A stretch of 64,000 nucleotides of DNA from Pseudomonas fluorescens (GCF_902498065.1 NZ_CABVIR010000001.1:1736001-1800000); one strand, 5' to 3'. Numbered from the stretch's first letter, positions 8,285-17,561 are shown. Numbers and translations are program-made. The notes: generated by a model from the letters alone, not told the origin.

Positions 8285-8746
8285 TCAGTTCTGCGCTTTG
8301 CTCATTTTGGTGAACAGTTCGGTCGGTACTTTCTTGCCGTTGGAGGTGAACTGGTTGGTGCGGAATTTGTAGACCTCGCCCTCGGAGAGGAAACCATCGT
8401 TGTTGGTGTCCATCGCCTTGAACTCTTCAGTGCCCTGCGGAGCAACAGCCAGCAATTCTTTCAGGGAAACGCGGCCGTCGTGGTCGGTGTCGGTGCGCGC
8501 GAAGGAAGCGTCGCCGCATTTACCTTCACCGCACTTGCCTTCACCGGCCTTGGTGGCCTTGGCACCGGTTTCGCTGGCGCCACATTTGCCTTCGCCACAC
8601 TTGCCTTCACTGGTCTTTTCAGCGGCGGCGAGCTGGTAGCCTTGGGGCAGCGCGTCAGCAGCGAAGGCGGACGAAGCAAGGTTCATGCTGCCAACCAGCG
8701 CAACAGCGATCAGGCCAATACGGGATTTGTTCGAGATATGGGACAT
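8285..8746 (-). CDS. Exported EF-hand protein with four EGKCG motifs
   Basis: A 153-residue secreted protein with a signal peptide cleaved after about residue 29. A low-complexity block follows with EGKCG at about residues 47-51, 52-56, 69-73 and 74-78, then two EF-hand loops (DTDHDGRVSLKE near 86 and DTNNDGFLSEGE near 113). Tandem EGKCG is the hallmark of HvfA/bufferin-type peptides, whose cysteines are modified by DUF692 (MNIO) enzymes and bind copper. No DUF692 or DUF2063 gene is next to it. The start was set at the ATG after GGAGAAACAACC rather than 15 codons upstream. Known part: EF-hands bind Ca. Inference: metal-responsive periplasmic protein. Confidence 0.82.
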   Translation of the reverse strand: MSHISNKSRIGLIAVALVGSMNLASSAFAADALPQGYQLAAAEKTSEGKCGEGKCGASETGAKATKAGEGKCGEGKCGDASFARTDTDHDGRVSLKELLAVAPQGTEEFKAMDTNNDGFLSEGEVYKFRTNQFTSNGKKVPTELFTKMSKAQN

Positions 8747-8862
8747 GGTTGTTTCTCCAGATACTGTGTGCGGTGAGCCGCTCAGGGTCATGCCACCAGG
8801 GCGATAAGCCGTGGTGCGAGGTGCATTTGCTTTCTCGCCAAGGCCAGGCTATTTGACTGCAA

Positions 8863-8945
8863 CCGTGTATCCCGGATGTATCCGGATCAAGGGGCATTTG
8901 TACGCCAGCATCTGTAGAGCGGGTCTGGATACACAGCGATACACA
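8863..8945 (-). promoter_or_regulatory. Upstream block with GATAC direct repeats (copy A)
   Basis: This 83-bp block lies 117-199 bp upstream of the EF-hand start. It aligns without gaps to 58031-58113, upstream of the periplasmic cupin gene, with about 52 of 83 positions identical by eye. Both ends carry GATAC half-sites (GGATACACAGCGATAC at one end, GTATCCCGGATGTATCC at the other) about one helical turn apart, as expected for an OmpR-type response regulator. The regulator is not in the window. Confidence 0.5.
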
Positions 8946-9078
8946 TGACCCGCTCTTTCTATCCAGGCGGCCTGGAGGTCCCTGAAACCAGGTGAGGGCG
9001 CCTCACATCGACCGAGGTTGGCGAGCCTCGGCAATGGCACGGAGCACGCTGGCCCTCCAATGGACTACTCGCCCTCCC

Positions 9079-12000
9079 TCACTTAACGCGTACATGCTCC
9101 AACACCACTTCCAGCGGGTGACGCAGTTGCCTGTTGGCCAGGCGCTTGACCTGGCTGCGGCACGAATACCCGGTCGCCAGCGCTTCACCTGCCTTCTCCA
9201 GCTTGCCCGCCCATGACTGCTCGAAAACAGTCCGCGAGGTCTCCTGATTACGTGCTTCATGGCCGTAAGTACCCGACATGCCGCAACAGCCAGTCGCCTC
9301 GGTCACCAGCTTCAGCCCAAGCCGGGCAAACACGGTTTCCCATTGCGAAGAACTGGCCGGGACGTTGGTCTTCTCGGTGCAGTGCGCCATCAAACGAAAC
9401 GTCTGTGCAACGCCATGAGGCCGCTCAGGCAGCGCGTCAACCAACCACTCCTGGGGTAGCAGGACGCTCGGGCAGCCGTCGAGCCCCGGCACTTTCTGAT
9501 ACTCCTGGCGGTAGACCAGCGTCATCGCCGGATCCAGTCCAACCAACGGCACGCCACAGTCGGCCAGGGCGTTGAGCTGATTGGCGTTGCGGACCGCCGC
9601 TTTGGCGAATGCACCAAGGAAACCCTGCACGTGCAAAGGCTTGCCGTTGGCACTGTAGGGCGCCAGAAACACGCGGTAGCCCAACTGATGCGCCAACTGG
9701 ATAAAGCTCGCCAGCAACGGTGTTTCAAAGTATCGGGTGAAGGCGTCCTGCACCAACACCACGCTTCGCTCCCGTTGTGCGGCAGTCAATTCGCGCAGGG
9801 CTGGCACACTGGCGACAGCGACTTTGCAGCGCGTCAACGTGGCCTGCAGGTCGTAGCGGTTGATCAGTGGACTGTCGAGCATGCCGACGTGCCGTTCAAG
9901 CAAGCGGCTCACCCATTTAGAGCCCATCACCGCGTTGTACAGGCCCGGTGCGTAGGCCATGTAGGGAATGGTGAACTCCAGCGAACCGATCAGATAATCG
10001 CGGATCGGGCGTTGATAGCGACCGTGATACAGCTCGAGAAAACGCGAGCGGAATTCCGGAACGTTGACCTTGACCGGGCATTGTCCCGCGCAGGACTTAC
10101 AGGCCAGACAGCCGGCCATCGCGTCGTACACCTCATGGGAGAAATCCGTCTCGCCGCGCGAGCGCGCCAGGTTATTGCGCAAGCGCGTCGGCAATCCGCT
10201 CAACCACGTCAATTTGCCCCGGGCCGCTTGCAAGACATCAATGTTGGCCGCGCCTTGCAGACGCAACCATTCGCGAATCAATGACGCCCTGCCCTTCGGC
10301 GAATGTTGGCGTTCGCGCGTGGCCTTCCACGACGGGCACATCGCATCGTTGGGGTCATAGTTGTAGCAAGCGCCGTTACCGTTGCAGTGCACGGCGCTGC
10401 CGAAACTCTGCCAGACGCGCTCGTCGATTTGCCGATCAACATCACCGCGCAGCGTCACTTCGTTGACCTTGAGCAGGCCTTGGGCAGCATCCGGCGGGGT
10501 GCAGATCTTGCCGGGATTGAGCTGATTGTGCGGGTCAAACGCCCCCTTGAGCGATTGCAGCGCCGGGTACAGCTCGCCAAAAAACTCGGGAACATATTCC
10601 GAACGCAATCCCTTGCCGTGCTCGCCCCACAGCAGCCCGCCATAGCGCCGCGTCAGCTCGGCCACGGCATCGGAAATCGGCTTGACCAGCGCAGCCTGGG
10701 CCGGGTCTTTCATGTCCAGTGCCGGACGCACGTGCAACACACCGGCATCGACGTGACCGAACATGCCGTAGGCCAGGCCATGACCGTCGAGCAATGCGCG
10801 GAACTCCGTGATGTAGTCGGCCAGTTTCTCCGGCGGCACGGCGGTGTCTTCGACAAAAGGCTGCGGGCGAATTTCGCCTTCGACGTTGCCCAATAGCCCG
10901 ACAGAGCGTTTACGCATGGTGTAGACACGGGTCACCGCTTCCGCACCTTCGGCGAGCGTGTGGCCCAGCCGTTCGATCGTCGTGTCGGCCTGTAAATGCG
11001 TCACGAACGAGGCCACACGAGCGTCCACTTGCGCCACGTCTTCGCCGCTGAATTCCACCAGGTTGATGCCCAGCGTGGGGCGCTCGGCATCCGTCGGGAA
11101 ATACTCGGCGACGCTGTGCCAGACGATGTCTTTCATCGCCAGCATCAATACCTTGGAGTCCACGGTTTCGATGGACAGCGGCGTGTGCGCCAGCAACGCG
11201 TTGGCATCGCGCAGCGCATCCATGAAGCTGCTGTAGCGCACGTTCACCAGCACCGAATACTTGGGAATCGGCAGCACGTTGAGCTTGGCCTCGACGATGT
11301 ACCCCAGCGAGCCTTCCGCTCCGCACAGCACGCTATTGAGGTTGAAACGCCCTTGCTCGTCGCGCAGGTGCGCCAGGTCGTAACCGGTCAGGCACCGGTT
11401 GAGTTTGGGGAACACGGACTCGATCAGGTCGGCCTGGGTTTCCTGAATCTGCCGCGCGGTACGGTAGACCTCACCGATGCGGCCGGACTGCGTACACGCC
11501 GCTTCCAGTTGCGAGTCGGAAAGCGGATGGCTATGCAGGCGTTCACCACCGATCAGAACGCTGTGCAGTTCCAGCACATGATCGCGGGTCTTGCCGTAGG
11601 TGCAACTGCCCTGGCCGCTGGCGTCCGTGTTGATCATGCCGCCAACGGTTGCCCGGTTGGACGTCGACAGCTCCGGGGCGAAGAACAGCCCGTGGGGCTT
11701 GAGCGCGGCATTGAGCTGGTCCTTGACCACGCCCGCCTGCACCCGCACCCAACGCTCGGCGACGTTGATTTCGAGGATTTTGTTCATGTGCCGCGACAGG
11801 TCAACCACGATGCCATCGGTCAACGACTGGCCGTTGGTGCCGGTCCCCCCGCCGCGCGGGGTCAGCTTGATCTGGCGAAAGCGCGGTTCGGCCATCAACG
11901 TCGCGATGCGTACGATATCGTCCGCATCCAGTGGGAACACCGCCGCTTGCGGCAGACGCTGGTAAATCGAGTTGTCGGTCGCCAATACGGTGCGGGTGGC

Positions 12001-12102
12001 ATAGTCGGCACTGAGCTGACCGCGCAAGCCATTGGCACGCAAGGCCTGGAGGAATTCCGGGTACTGTGCCGCGGGCGCAGCGGGAAGCAACTGGGCGATC
12101 AT
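9079..12102 (-). CDS. ydiJ: YdiJ-type FAD/Fe-S dehydrogenase (D-2-hydroxyglutarate or D-lactate type)
   Basis: A large 1007-residue flavoprotein. Domain order: FAD-binding PCMH domain (about 45-290, with RGGGTGTNGQSL and GGMINTDASGQGS), FAD-oxidase C-terminal domain to about 560, a cluster-binding segment with CNGNGACYNYDPNDAMCP, a second set CLACKSCAGQCP, then the CCG region ending in TGCCGMSGTYG. This matches YdiJ/D2HGDH, which oxidises D-2-hydroxy acids at the membrane and passes electrons to the quinone pool. The ATG (MIAQLL) was preferred over a GTG ten codons earlier. It is divergent from a LysR gene 158 bp away, a possible regulator. Confidence 0.88.
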   Translation of the reverse strand: MIAQLLPAAPAAQYPEFLQALRANGLRGQLSADYATRTVLATDNSIYQRLPQAAVFPLDADDIVRIATLMAEPRFRQIKLTPRGGGTGTNGQSLTDGIVVDLSRHMNKILEINVAERWVRVQAGVVKDQLNAALKPHGLFFAPELSTSNRATVGGMINTDASGQGSCTYGKTRDHVLELHSVLIGGERLHSHPLSDSQLEAACTQSGRIGEVYRTARQIQETQADLIESVFPKLNRCLTGYDLAHLRDEQGRFNLNSVLCGAEGSLGYIVEAKLNVLPIPKYSVLVNVRYSSFMDALRDANALLAHTPLSIETVDSKVLMLAMKDIVWHSVAEYFPTDAERPTLGINLVEFSGEDVAQVDARVASFVTHLQADTTIERLGHTLAEGAEAVTRVYTMRKRSVGLLGNVEGEIRPQPFVEDTAVPPEKLADYITEFRALLDGHGLAYGMFGHVDAGVLHVRPALDMKDPAQAALVKPISDAVAELTRRYGGLLWGEHGKGLRSEYVPEFFGELYPALQSLKGAFDPHNQLNPGKICTPPDAAQGLLKVNEVTLRGDVDRQIDERVWQSFGSAVHCNGNGACYNYDPNDAMCPSWKATRERQHSPKGRASLIREWLRLQGAANIDVLQAARGKLTWLSGLPTRLRNNLARSRGETDFSHEVYDAMAGCLACKSCAGQCPVKVNVPEFRSRFLELYHGRYQRPIRDYLIGSLEFTIPYMAYAPGLYNAVMGSKWVSRLLERHVGMLDSPLINRYDLQATLTRCKVAVASVPALRELTAAQRERSVVLVQDAFTRYFETPLLASFIQLAHQLGYRVFLAPYSANGKPLHVQGFLGAFAKAAVRNANQLNALADCGVPLVGLDPAMTLVYRQEYQKVPGLDGCPSVLLPQEWLVDALPERPHGVAQTFRLMAHCTEKTNVPASSSQWETVFARLGLKLVTEATGCCGMSGTYGHEARNQETSRTVFEQSWAGKLEKAGEALATGYSCRSQVKRLANRQLRHPLEVVLEHVRVK

Positions 12103-12260
12103 CGCTGGAGGGTCTCTTGTAGGTCTAATCACGGAAAAATCAAAACACTTGTCGCCTGAGCATTAATAGGTCAGCCTCAGGTCGTCGGCTGAGCCAATGA
12201 TCCTGCAGGTTCTGGCGCCAGACAAACGGATAATCCTGCCGCTATTGATGACTTTTACGA

Positions 12261-13145
12261 ATGAATTACCGCCACCTCACCCCTTCCATGTCGTTGCTGC
12301 TGGCGTTTGAAGCCGCCGCCCGGCATGAAAGCTATACCCGCGCCGCGCTAGAGCTGTCATTGACTCAAAGCGCCGTCAGCCGGCAAGTCCAGGCGCTGGA
12401 GCAGCAACTGGGCCTGACGCTGTTTCGCCGTGAAGGCCGCCAGGTGCAATTGACCGATGTCGGTCGTCTTTACCAGCGGGAAATGAGTGACGCGCTCGGA
12501 CGCATCCGCAGCGCCACATTGCAGGCGCTGGCTTATCAATCAGGCAGCGGAACCTTACGCCTGGCCACACTGCCCACGTTCGGCTCGAAGTGGTTACTGC
12601 CGCGCCTTCATGATTTCTACAAAACCCATCCAGGCATGCTGGTGCACATCAATTCCCGGATCGAAGCCATCGACTTCGAAACCAGCGGCATCGATGCCGC
12701 GATCGTCGTCGGCACTGCCGACGTGCCGGGCCTGATCAGCCATCGACTGCATACGGAAGAACTGATGGTGATCATTTCTCCACAAGCGGCCGCGGCCCAT
12801 GACGCCTGGACCCCGGAACGCATTGGCGGACAGACGCTGCTCAACGTCGCGAACAATGCCAACGTCTGGGGCGAGTGGTTCAGCCACCACGGCTTGCCCC
12901 ATCGAATGATGCGCCTGGGGCCCAGTTTCGAACTCACTTCACATTTGATCCAGGCCGTGAGAGCGGGTATCGGCATCGGCCTGGTGCCGCGCATCCTGGT
13001 GACCGACGAATTGGCCAGCGCCGAGCTGATCAGCCTGGACCTGCCCTTCGCCAGTCAGCGCAGTTACTACCTGACCTACCCACCGCGCAACGAAAGACTG
13101 CCCTCACTGATCGCCTTCCGTACCTGGCTGCTGGAGCAAATATGA
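12261..13145 (+). CDS. LysR-family transcriptional regulator (GcvA-like)
   Basis: A 294-residue LysR protein. The winged HTH is at residues ~8-66 (FEAAARHESYTRAALELSL, then TQSAVSRQVQALEQQL), followed by an effector domain from ~93. The motif style matches the GcvA subgroup. It lies divergent to the YdiJ-type dehydrogenase and 94 bp before the convergent RidA gene of the monooxygenase cluster, so it could control either side. The ATG directly starts the HTH at the expected distance. Confidence 0.88.
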   Translation: MNYRHLTPSMSLLLAFEAAARHESYTRAALELSLTQSAVSRQVQALEQQLGLTLFRREGRQVQLTDVGRLYQREMSDALGRIRSATLQALAYQSGSGTLRLATLPTFGSKWLLPRLHDFYKTHPGMLVHINSRIEAIDFETSGIDAAIVVGTADVPGLISHRLHTEELMVIISPQAAAAHDAWTPERIGGQTLLNVANNANVWGEWFSHHGLPHRMMRLGPSFELTSHLIQAVRAGIGIGLVPRILVTDELASAELISLDLPFASQRSYYLTYPPRNERLPSLIAFRTWLLEQI

Positions 13146-13239
13146 GCGACGCCGGCTGAGTGTTCCGCCGGGCGCCGCCATCGCCGGCAAGGCGACGGTG
13201 TGCGCAGGACCGGGCCATACCTCGCTCCTGCGGTTGTGC

Positions 13240-13620
13240 TCAGCTCTTGGCCGCCATCGCGGTCACTTCCACACGCATGCCGTCAACCGCCAGCGATGCC
13301 ACGCCAACCGCTGCACGTACCGGCCACGGCTTGGCGAAGAAACGCTTGTAAACCTCATTGAACGCGGCGCGGTCGGCCATGTCGGTGAGGTAGATGGTCA
13401 GGTGCATGACGCGGTCCATGGAACTGCCGGCGCGCTCCAGCGCAACCTTCAATGCCTGCAACGTGCACTCGCTCTGCAGGGTGATGTCGCCCAGTTCCAG
13501 GCTGCCGTCGGCGCGGGTCGGGATCTGTGTGGAGACCAGGATGCCGTTGAAACCGGCAACGTCGGAGGAGATGGAATCCGCGTCGGGATCAGGGGTGAAG
13601 GTGATGTCTTGGTTAGCCAT
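13240..13620 (-). CDS. RidA/YjgF-family protein
   Basis: A 126-residue Rid-fold protein (LGDITLQSECTLQALKVALERAGSS, RVMHLTIYLTDMADRAAFNEVY, PVRAAVGVASLAVDGMRVEVTAMA). The Arg in PVRAAVG is at the position of the imine-binding Arg of RidA. Members deaminate reactive enamine/imine intermediates or act on related compounds in catabolic pathways. It is transcribed away from the flavin monooxygenase gene, with 182 bp between the two starts, and a second Rid gene lies beyond the monooxygenase. It is probably part of the same pathway; the substrate cannot be told. Confidence 0.88.
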   Translation of the reverse strand: MANQDITFTPDPDADSISSDVAGFNGILVSTQIPTRADGSLELGDITLQSECTLQALKVALERAGSSMDRVMHLTIYLTDMADRAAFNEVYKRFFAKPWPVRAAVGVASLAVDGMRVEVTAMAAKS

Positions 13621-13802
13621 GGGGTTCTCTTGTTGGAGGGCGTGAAAAGGGCAGCCAGTTTACAGAATCGGGGCTCTGCCTCAGTTATTTATACTCAAAT
13701 GCCAGCTTAATAATATTTTACCGATACCAGGGTCATCCCTAGTCTTGAGCCCAAGAAATGGCAGGCCGTTCGCGACCTGACTCCAACGTCGAGGGTATTG
13801 AG

Positions 13803-15113
13803 ATGACCACTGAAAAAATAAAAACAGATACGCTGATTGTTGGCGCCGGTCAGGCTGGCGTGGCCATGAGTGAACACCTGAGCAAACTGGGCGTGCCGCA
13901 CCTGGTGCTGGAGCGCAACCGTATTGCCGAGCGCTGGCGCACCGGGCGCTGGGATTCGTTGGTGGCGAATGGCCCGGCGTGGCATGACCGTTTTCCGGGT
14001 CTTGATTTTGACGACCTCAGCCCGGACGCGTTTGCGCCGAAAGAGCGTGTCGCCGATTACTTCGAAGCCTATGCGAAGAAATTCAACGCGCCGATCCGCA
14101 CGGGCGTGGATGTGCTGAAGGTTGAACGCAACATCGGTCGTCCGGGATTCACCATTGAAACCTCTGAAGGCGTGATCGAAGCCAACCGCGTGGTCGCCGC
14201 CACCGGGCCGTTCCAGCGTCCGGTCATCCCGCCGATTGCCCCGCAAGATCAGCCGTTCCTGCAGATTCACTCCGCCGATTACCGCAACCCGCAGCAACTG
14301 CCCGAAGGCGCTGTTTTGGTGGTCGGTGCCGGCTCGTCAGGCGTGCAGATCGCCGATGAATTGCAACGTTCTGGCAAGCAGGTTTACCTCTCCGTCGGCG
14401 CCCACGACCGTCCTCCTCGCGCCTATCGCAACCGGGATTTCTGCTGGTGGCTGGGGGTGCTTGGCGAGTGGGATCAAGCGGCGATGAAGCCCGGTCGCGA
14501 ACACGTGACCATCGCGGTGAGTGGCGCGCATGGCGGCCGCACCGTGGACTTTCGAGGCCTCGCCCATCGCGGCATGACGCTGGTTGGTCTGACTCATTCA
14601 TTCAATGGCGGGGTGGCGACTTTCCAGCCGAACCTGGCCGAGAACCTGGCGCGTGGCGATGAGAATTATCTGGCGTTGCTCAACGCCGCCGACGCCTACA
14701 TCGAACGCAATGGCCTGGAGTTGCCGGAAGAACCCGAAGCGCGCATCACCTTCCCCGATCCGGCATGCGTGACCCAGCCGATTCTCGAACTCGACCTGGC
14801 CAAGGCCGGCGTGACCTCGATCATCTGGGCCACCGGTTTTGCCACCGATTACAGCTGGCTCAACGTTGACGCCTTCGACGACAAGGGCAAACCGCAGCAT
14901 CAGCGCGGCGTGTCGAGCGAACCGGGGGTGTATTTCCTCGGCCTGCCATGGCAGTCGCGTCGCGGGTCTTCGTTCATCTGGGGCGTTTGGCACGATGCCA
15001 AATATGTGGCTGATCACATCGCCATTCAGCGCTCGTATCTCGACTACCACGATGCAGCGCAACGCGAGGCTGAAGCTGTTTCGCTCGCCCCTAAAAAAAC
15101 TGCCAGCGCTTAA
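13803..15113 (+). CDS. Flavin-dependent monooxygenase, NAD(P)-binding
   Basis: A 436-residue flavoprotein of the FMO/Baeyer-Villiger-like group. The FAD Rossmann motif GAGQAGVAMSEHL is near residue 13 and a second dinucleotide motif VVGAGSSGVQIADEL is near residue 177. ATG (near 226-ish of the fold, IIWATGFATDYSW) marks the usual FMO C-terminal signature. The start was placed at MTTEK, where the FAD motif begins after ~12 residues; an in-frame ATG 15 codons upstream is less likely. It is followed 21 bp later by a second RidA gene, then DUF1028 and ArgE genes. This suggests oxidation of an N- or S-containing compound yielding an unstable imine handled by the Rid proteins. Confidence 0.87.
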   Translation: MTTEKIKTDTLIVGAGQAGVAMSEHLSKLGVPHLVLERNRIAERWRTGRWDSLVANGPAWHDRFPGLDFDDLSPDAFAPKERVADYFEAYAKKFNAPIRTGVDVLKVERNIGRPGFTIETSEGVIEANRVVAATGPFQRPVIPPIAPQDQPFLQIHSADYRNPQQLPEGAVLVVGAGSSGVQIADELQRSGKQVYLSVGAHDRPPRAYRNRDFCWWLGVLGEWDQAAMKPGREHVTIAVSGAHGGRTVDFRGLAHRGMTLVGLTHSFNGGVATFQPNLAENLARGDENYLALLNAADAYIERNGLELPEEPEARITFPDPACVTQPILELDLAKAGVTSIIWATGFATDYSWLNVDAFDDKGKPQHQRGVSSEPGVYFLGLPWQSRRGSSFIWGVWHDAKYVADHIAIQRSYLDYHDAAQREAEAVSLAPKKTASA

Positions 15114-15134
15114 GCCATTGTTCAGGAGCTTCAT

Positions 15135-15551
15135 ATGTCTACCCCCACCCATACCCGTATTCGTATGTTCAACACCCAGGAAACCTACCCGAATCAGAGC
15201 CTGGACAATGACCTGTGCCAAGCCGTCCGTGCTGGCAACACGGTGTATGTTCGTGGCCAGGTCGGGACGGATTTCGAAGGCAGACTGGTGGGTCTCGGTG
15301 ACCCGAGAGCCCAGGCCGAACAGGCCATGCGTAACGTCAAGCAGTTACTGGAAGAGGCTGGCAGCGATCTCAGTCACATCGTTAAAACCACGACTTACCT
15401 GATCGATCCGCGGTATCGCGAGCCGGTGTATCAGGAGGTCGGCAAATGGCTCAAAGGCGTGTTTCCGATTTCGACCGGGCTGGTGGTGTCGGCACTGGGG
15501 CAGCCTCAGTGGTTGATGGAGATTGATGTGATTGCGGTGATTCCTGAGTAA
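15135..15551 (+). CDS. RidA/YjgF-family protein, second paralogue
   Basis: A 138-residue Rid protein (TRIRMFNTQETYPNQSLDNDLCQAV as a long N-terminus, then GTDFEGRL, AEQAMRNVKQLLEEAGSDLSHIVKTTTYL). In the imine-site position it reads FPISTG rather than the PxR found in RidA proper, so it belongs to one of the Rid groups without the deaminase Arg. A good AGGAGCTTCAT precedes the ATG. Two different Rid proteins flanking one monooxygenase point to separate roles, one deaminating and one perhaps hydrolytic or ligand-binding. Confidence 0.85.
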   Translation: MSTPTHTRIRMFNTQETYPNQSLDNDLCQAVRAGNTVYVRGQVGTDFEGRLVGLGDPRAQAEQAMRNVKQLLEEAGSDLSHIVKTTTYLIDPRYREPVYQEVGKWLKGVFPISTGLVVSALGQPQWLMEIDVIAVIPE

Positions 15552-15570
15552 GGAAACAGACCGCATCGCG

Positions 15571-15667
15571 GCCATCGCCGGCAAGCCGGCTCCCACAGGT
15601 TAGTCGTCGTACACAAACCTGTGGCCACCAAAGACCCCTGTGGGAGCGGGCTTGCCCGCGATGGCGT
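15571..15667. repeat. REP pair (inverted)
   Basis: Two REP palindromes face each other: GCCATCGCCGGCAAGCCGGC..CCCACAGG and CCTGTGGGAGCGGGCTTGCC..GATGGC, about 40 bp apart. This is the usual Pseudomonas doublet. It sits between the Rid gene and DUF1028, so it splits the operon and may dampen read-through. Confidence 0.85.
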
Positions 15668-15711
15668 CAGCTGACAACCACATCACCCCGGCAAACCAAG
15701 GAGCAAAATCC

Positions 15712-16389
15712 ATGACCTTCTCCATCGCCGCCCGTTGCCCCGAAACCGGCCAGTTCGGCATCGCCATCAGCTCTTCCAGCATCGCCGTCGGCGCCCGTTG
15801 CCCGTGGCTGCTGCCGGGCGTCGGCGCCGTCTCCACGCAAAACATTACCCTGCCCTCCCTCGGCCCGGACGTCCTGGCCCTGATGGAGCAAGGCCTCGCC
15901 CCCCTCAATGCACTGGACAAAGTCCTCACGCGCAACGGCTACAGCCAATACCGGCAAATCACTGCGATTGACCACCTTGGCCAGACCGCCCACTTCAGCG
16001 GCGCGCAAACCCTGGGCAACCACAACGCCGTGTCCGGCGAACAATGTGTGGCCGCCGGCAACATGCTTGCGGACAGCGCGGTGATCGAAGCCATGGTTGA
16101 AGCCTTCGAACACGGTGAAGGCCAACTGGCCGACCGCTTGCTCGCGGCGATGAAAGCCGCCATTGCCGCCGGTGGCGAAGCCGGGCCGGTGCATTCGGCG
16201 GCGATGGTGGTGGTCGGCGAACTGACCTGGCCGATCATCAACCTGCGGGTCGACTGGGCGGACAACGATCCGATCGGGCAGCTGGAAAAACTGTGGGACG
16301 CCTACCGCCCGCAAGTCCAGGACTACATCGACCGCGCCCTCGCCCCCGATAAATCCCCCGGCTACGGCGTCGCCGGAGATGACCGATGA
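15712..16389 (+). CDS. DUF1028-family Ntn-hydrolase-like protein
   Basis: A 225-residue protein starting MTFSIAARCPETGQFGIAISSSS, the signature of DUF1028 (an N-terminal-nucleophile-hydrolase-like fold). Further anchors are GVGAVSTQN, LTRNGYSQYRQ and the acidic GEAGPVHSAAMVVV. The AAGGAGCAAAATCC before the ATG is a clear ribosome binding site. It overlaps argE by ATGA. DUF1028 genes frequently neighbour Rid, amidase and deacetylase genes in amino-compound catabolism; the exact activity is not established. Confidence 0.87.
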   Translation: MTFSIAARCPETGQFGIAISSSSIAVGARCPWLLPGVGAVSTQNITLPSLGPDVLALMEQGLAPLNALDKVLTRNGYSQYRQITAIDHLGQTAHFSGAQTLGNHNAVSGEQCVAAGNMLADSAVIEAMVEAFEHGEGQLADRLLAAMKAAIAAGGEAGPVHSAAMVVVGELTWPIINLRVDWADNDPIGQLEKLWDAYRPQVQDYIDRALAPDKSPGYGVAGDDR

Positions 16390-17537
16390 GCAGCAGTCGC
16401 GATGTGCTGAAGGCGCTGGTGGCGTTCGACACCACGAGTCGCGAATCCAACCTGCAGCTCATCGAGTTTGTCCGCGACTACCTCGCCAGCTGCGATGTGC
16501 CTTGCGAACTGATCTACAACCAGCAGCGCAGCAAGGCCAATCTATTTGCCACGATCGGCCCGACTGACAAGCCGGGCATCGTGCTGTCGGGGCACACCGA
16601 CGTGGTGCCCGTCGACGGCCAGCCATGGACCGTGCCGCCGTTCGAACTCACAGAGCGCGATGGCAAGGTGTACGGCCGCGGCACGGCAGACATGAAGGGC
16701 TACATTGCCTGTATGCTTGCCCTTGTGCCTTCCTTGGTGAGCACCTCGTTGCGGCTGCCAGTGCATATCGCGCTCTCCTATGATGAAGAAGTCGGCTGCC
16801 TCGGCGTGCGTTCGTTGCTGGCGGAGCTGGAGCAACGGCCAGTCAAACCGATGCTATGCATCATCGGCGAACCGACCGAGCTGAAACCGGTGCTCGGCCA
16901 CAAAGGCAAACTGGCGATACGCTGTGATATTCACGGCCACGCGTGCCATTCGGCGTATGCGCCGCTTGGGGTCAATGCCATTGAGTACGCCGCCGAATTG
17001 ATCGGAGAGCTGGGACGGATCGGCGACAGGCTCAAAGCGCCCGAGCATCACGACGTGCGTTTCGATCCGCCATTTTCCACCGTGCAAACCGGCGTGATTG
17101 GCGGCGGCAAAGCCTTGAACATCGTCCCCGCCGATTGCCGTTTCGATTTCGAGATCCGCGCCCTTCCCTCCCATGATCCGAACGACGTCGCCCGGGACCT
17201 GAAAACCTACGCCGAGCAACACGTGCTGCCGCGAATGCGGGCTGTCAGTGACCGGAGTGAGATTCGCTTCAGTGAACTCTCGGCATATCCCGGATTAGCG
17301 ACCGATGCACACAGCGAAGCGGCTGAGTTGATCGCTGCATTCTGCGGCTCCAGGGCCTTTGGAATGGTGGCCTTCGGCACCGAGGGCGGTCTGTTCGACG
17401 CAGCCGGCATCCCCACCGTCGTCTGCGGCCCCGGCAGCATGGATCAGGGCCATAAACCGGACGAGTTCGTCAGCCTCGATCAACTCAATGCCTGCGATGC
17501 CATGCTGCAACGAATGCTGCTATCAATTAGCGAATAA
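16386..17537 (+). CDS. argE: ArgE/DapE-family deacetylase
   Basis: A 383-residue M20-family metallohydrolase close to acetylornithine deacetylase. The metal and catalytic motifs are LSGHTDVVPVDG (first His and Asp near residue 70), RGTADMKGYIA (bridging Asp), SYDEEVGCLG (Glu-Glu) and GEPTELKPV. The C-terminal GPGSMDQGHKPDEFV supplies the last His. The dimerisation insert is in the middle. It is coupled to DUF1028 by a 4-bp overlap. In Pseudomonas arginine biosynthesis usually uses the ArgJ cycle, so this copy is more likely catabolic, deacylating an N-acyl amino acid made in this cluster. The symbol names the family, not proof of the substrate. Confidence 0.85.
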   Translation: MSSSRDVLKALVAFDTTSRESNLQLIEFVRDYLASCDVPCELIYNQQRSKANLFATIGPTDKPGIVLSGHTDVVPVDGQPWTVPPFELTERDGKVYGRGTADMKGYIACMLALVPSLVSTSLRLPVHIALSYDEEVGCLGVRSLLAELEQRPVKPMLCIIGEPTELKPVLGHKGKLAIRCDIHGHACHSAYAPLGVNAIEYAAELIGELGRIGDRLKAPEHHDVRFDPPFSTVQTGVIGGGKALNIVPADCRFDFEIRALPSHDPNDVARDLKTYAEQHVLPRMRAVSDRSEIRFSELSAYPGLATDAHSEAAELIAAFCGSRAFGMVAFGTEGGLFDAAGIPTVVCGPGSMDQGHKPDEFVSLDQLNACDAMLQRMLLSISE

Positions 17538-17561
17538 CAAAGATTTTGAACACCCCAAAAA

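Noticed and set aside
10996..12159. 387-codon plus-strand frame opposite the YdiJ-type dehydrogenase
   Set aside because: Antisense shadow in GC-rich DNA; the minus strand carries all FAD and Fe-S motifs.
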